Translations under genes and position numbers: made by a program | From: Candidatus Copromonas faecavium (nom. illeg.) | Lineage (GTDB): Bacteria; Bacillota; Clostridia; Lachnospirales; Lachnospiraceae | Direction: 5' to 3' | Assembly (NCBI GenBank): GCA_018712915.1 | Contig: DVGC01000028.1 | Span: 1-55,570, forward strand | Length of the DNA stretch: 55,570 nt | Shown here: positions 54,243-55,570 of the stretch, piece after piece | Position numbering within the stretch: the first letter of the stretch is position 1 | Layout: every line of letters starts with the position of its first letter | The notes under the pieces: model-generated | What the model was told of the DNA's origin: nothing | The model's input: the letters and a program-made list of their open reading frames with translations, nothing else | The model's database searches: none

Positions 54243-55370
54243 ATGAGCTTGAATAAATTTCTGACCTGTTTGAAAAAGATGCGCCCAATAACATTTGGAA
54301 ATATGAGTCAAGCATTGGAAAATGTATATGGGCAAAATGAAGTAATGCTAAAAGAAATTCTACGGATACATGAATATCAAACAGAATTAGAGGAACAAAA
54401 GGAGAAAATTGAACGATTAGAAGAAAAGGTAGAGAAAATTGCTCTGGAGATAAAAATGATTAAAGATATCTCAAAAGAGATGCAAAATTTTAACAGTCAA
54501 TATTTGCCGGGAGTTCTTCAGCGATTAGAAGAGGTTAGTTCTGTCATTAATAAAGAAGGCGAAGAAGTAGTTGCTGTGAAATTAGATAAGATAGGTTTGA
54601 AAAGTGAAGAGATTAAGGACGCGGTATTTTATGAAAAATCTGAACTTCAAAAATTGGCTGAGACAGTAGAACAGTTGCGTAAACGCAATGTTGAGGCTGC
54701 ACGCAATTCTTCCGAGGCAGTATGGGCATGGATTTTTAATAATACTATTATGAATAGTAGCTGGTTGAAAGATAAGAGATTTTCTCCTGGTCGGTGGGCA
54801 ATGGGTTACCCTAATTTGTATGTTTTATATCGCATATTGAATGAGATGAAACCACATAATATATTAGAGTTAGGATTAGGACAGTCCACCCGCATGATTG
54901 GCCAATATGCTTCTGCATTTCCGAATATTCGTCATATCATTATTGAACATGATCAAGAGTGGATTGATTTTTTTTGTAATAGCTTTCAACTATCAATGAA
55001 AAGCCAAATTATTCGTTTGGATCGAGAAATAGTATCATATAATGAAGCCAAACAAGTTCGCGTATTTAAAAATTTTAAAGAGACTTTGGAGAATGAAAAA
55101 TTTGATTGTATTGTAATTGATGCGCCGCTTGGTGGAGATATGAAAATATATTCTCGAATTGATATCTTATATATATTGCCGAATTGTTTAAAAGATGATT
55201 TTGCGATTATGATGGATGATTATGATCGAATTGGTGAGCAAAACACAGTTAAAGAAATTTGTAGAAAAATAGAGAATGCAGGGATTTCATATAAGCAGGG
55301 AAAATACTCTGGGAAAAAAGATTGCGTTGTAATTGCGAGTGAAAAATATAGCTTTTTAACTTCGATGTAA
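54243..55370 (+). CDS. Coiled-coil protein with methyltransferase-like domain
   Basis: This 375-residue protein begins with a helical region (about 20-155) rich in Glu, Lys and Leu with long heptad-like stretches, such as LEEQKEKIERLEEKVEKIAL, so probably a coiled coil. From about 180 a Rossmann-like domain has ILELGLGQSTRMIGQYA, resembling SAM motif I, then HIIIEHDQEWI (acidic loop) and CIVIDAPLGG. It may modify or cap a surface glycan during synthesis, with the coiled coil as a spacer or length-measuring rod, as known for WbdD. This is inference from layout only. It lies 82 bases after ugd and is AT-rich like its neighbours. Ribosome site GGAGGTGAAGG. Confidence 0.65.
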   Translation: MSLNKFLTCLKKMRPITFGNMSQALENVYGQNEVMLKEILRIHEYQTELEEQKEKIERLEEKVEKIALEIKMIKDISKEMQNFNSQYLPGVLQRLEEVSSVINKEGEEVVAVKLDKIGLKSEEIKDAVFYEKSELQKLAETVEQLRKRNVEAARNSSEAVWAWIFNNTIMNSSWLKDKRFSPGRWAMGYPNLYVLYRILNEMKPHNILELGLGQSTRMIGQYASAFPNIRHIIIEHDQEWIDFFCNSFQLSMKSQIIRLDREIVSYNEAKQVRVFKNFKETLENEKFDCIVIDAPLGGDMKIYSRIDILYILPNCLKDDFAIMMDDYDRIGEQNTVKEICRKIENAGISYKQGKYSGKKDCVVIASEKYSFLTSM

Positions 55371-55457
55371 TAGAAGGTACTTTTGTATATGAGCTTGAAC
55401 TAGAAAAATATAGATAAATAATAATAAGCCTGCAAATAAAAAGTCAAGGCTAAATTG

Positions 55458-55570
55458 ATGAACATTGAAAATTTTATACAGGTTGAAAAAATAGGTATCA
55501 CAATAAGACCACCACGCCTGTGCTGGCCTGAAAAAGTATTGTGGAATTATTCGGATTCTGGAAGCGAGGA
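55458..55570 (+). CDS. Start of an unidentified gene, cut by the window end
   Basis: An open frame begins at ATG 55458 (MNIENFIQVEKIGI, then TIRPPRLCWPEKVLWN) and is still open at the last base. A modest ribosome site (AAGG) lies nine bases upstream. It is too short to assign. Location suggests another polysaccharide-locus gene such as a glycosyl- or methyltransferase. Confidence 0.45.
   Translation, partial: MNIENFIQVEKIGITIRPPRLCWPEKVLWNYSDSGSE

Noticed and set aside
1-55570. Search for CRISPR arrays, tRNA/rRNA genes and insertion sequences
   Set aside because: No regularly spaced identical repeats, cloverleaf-like sequences with CCA ends, rRNA motifs or transposase frames were found. The tandem repeats seen are contiguous and degenerate.

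Overview
The window looks like chromosome from a mid-GC, spore-forming anaerobic Firmicute, most likely Lachnospiraceae (Clostridium/Enterocloster-like). This is an inference from gene content: a giant 2-hydroxyacyl-CoA dehydratase-type activase, a SpoIIM homologue beside nudF and xerD, ribonuclease Y, a CarD-type regulator, [FeFe] hydrogenase, strong AGGAGG ribosome sites, frequent GTG/TTG starts and clostridial sigma-A promoters. I see no rRNA, tRNA, CRISPR array, insertion sequence or phage gene.

Region 1 (1-23.4 kb) is mostly housekeeping. It holds a CarD-like regulator, the giant activase on the minus strand, a rhomboid-fold membrane protein with a zinc-ribbon tail, pyruvate kinase, a DAP-decarboxylase-like enzyme, a cytoplasmic-type subtilase, a PhoP/PhoR-like two-component pair with Pho-box-like repeats in its promoter, recA-recX with a LexA box, rny, a methionine ABC importer (metNIQ), proC, nudF, spoIIM and xerD. 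Upstream of metNIQ is an unlisted 41-codon Met/Cys-rich reading frame followed by a perfect intrinsic terminator, which looks like a transcription attenuator.

Region 2 (23.4-46.1 kb) is a catabolic or accessory block. Two paralogous five-gene peptide-type ABC importers have the same order (binding protein, two permeases, two ATPases) and each carries an intra-operon terminator after the binding-protein gene. Around them lie two LysR regulators, a beta-lactamase-fold serine hydrolase, an M20 amidohydrolase, a UroD-superfamily protein with the H-x-C...C zinc motif of corrinoid methyltransferases, and a prolidase-like amidohydrolase. Together they suggest import and hydrolysis of an amide- or peptide-like, possibly methylated compound. 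The block ends with a NuoF/GltD-type oxidoreductase overlapping an [FeFe] hydrogenase. Between the amidohydrolase and the hydrogenase operon, on the minus strand, is a tiny gene with an excellent promoter, an ideal ribosome site and a 16-residue product.

Region 3 (46.4-50.7 kb) is pth-mfd. Region 4 (50.7 kb to the end) is visibly more AT-rich and begins a cell-surface polysaccharide locus: an ABC-2 exporter permease and ATPase, UDP-glucose dehydrogenase, a coiled-coil protein with a methyltransferase-like domain, and the start of a further gene cut by the window edge.

A recurring oddity is degenerate short tandem repeats at or just after stop codons: about 19 bp after lysA, 17 bp after nudF and 11 bp after the hydrogenase.
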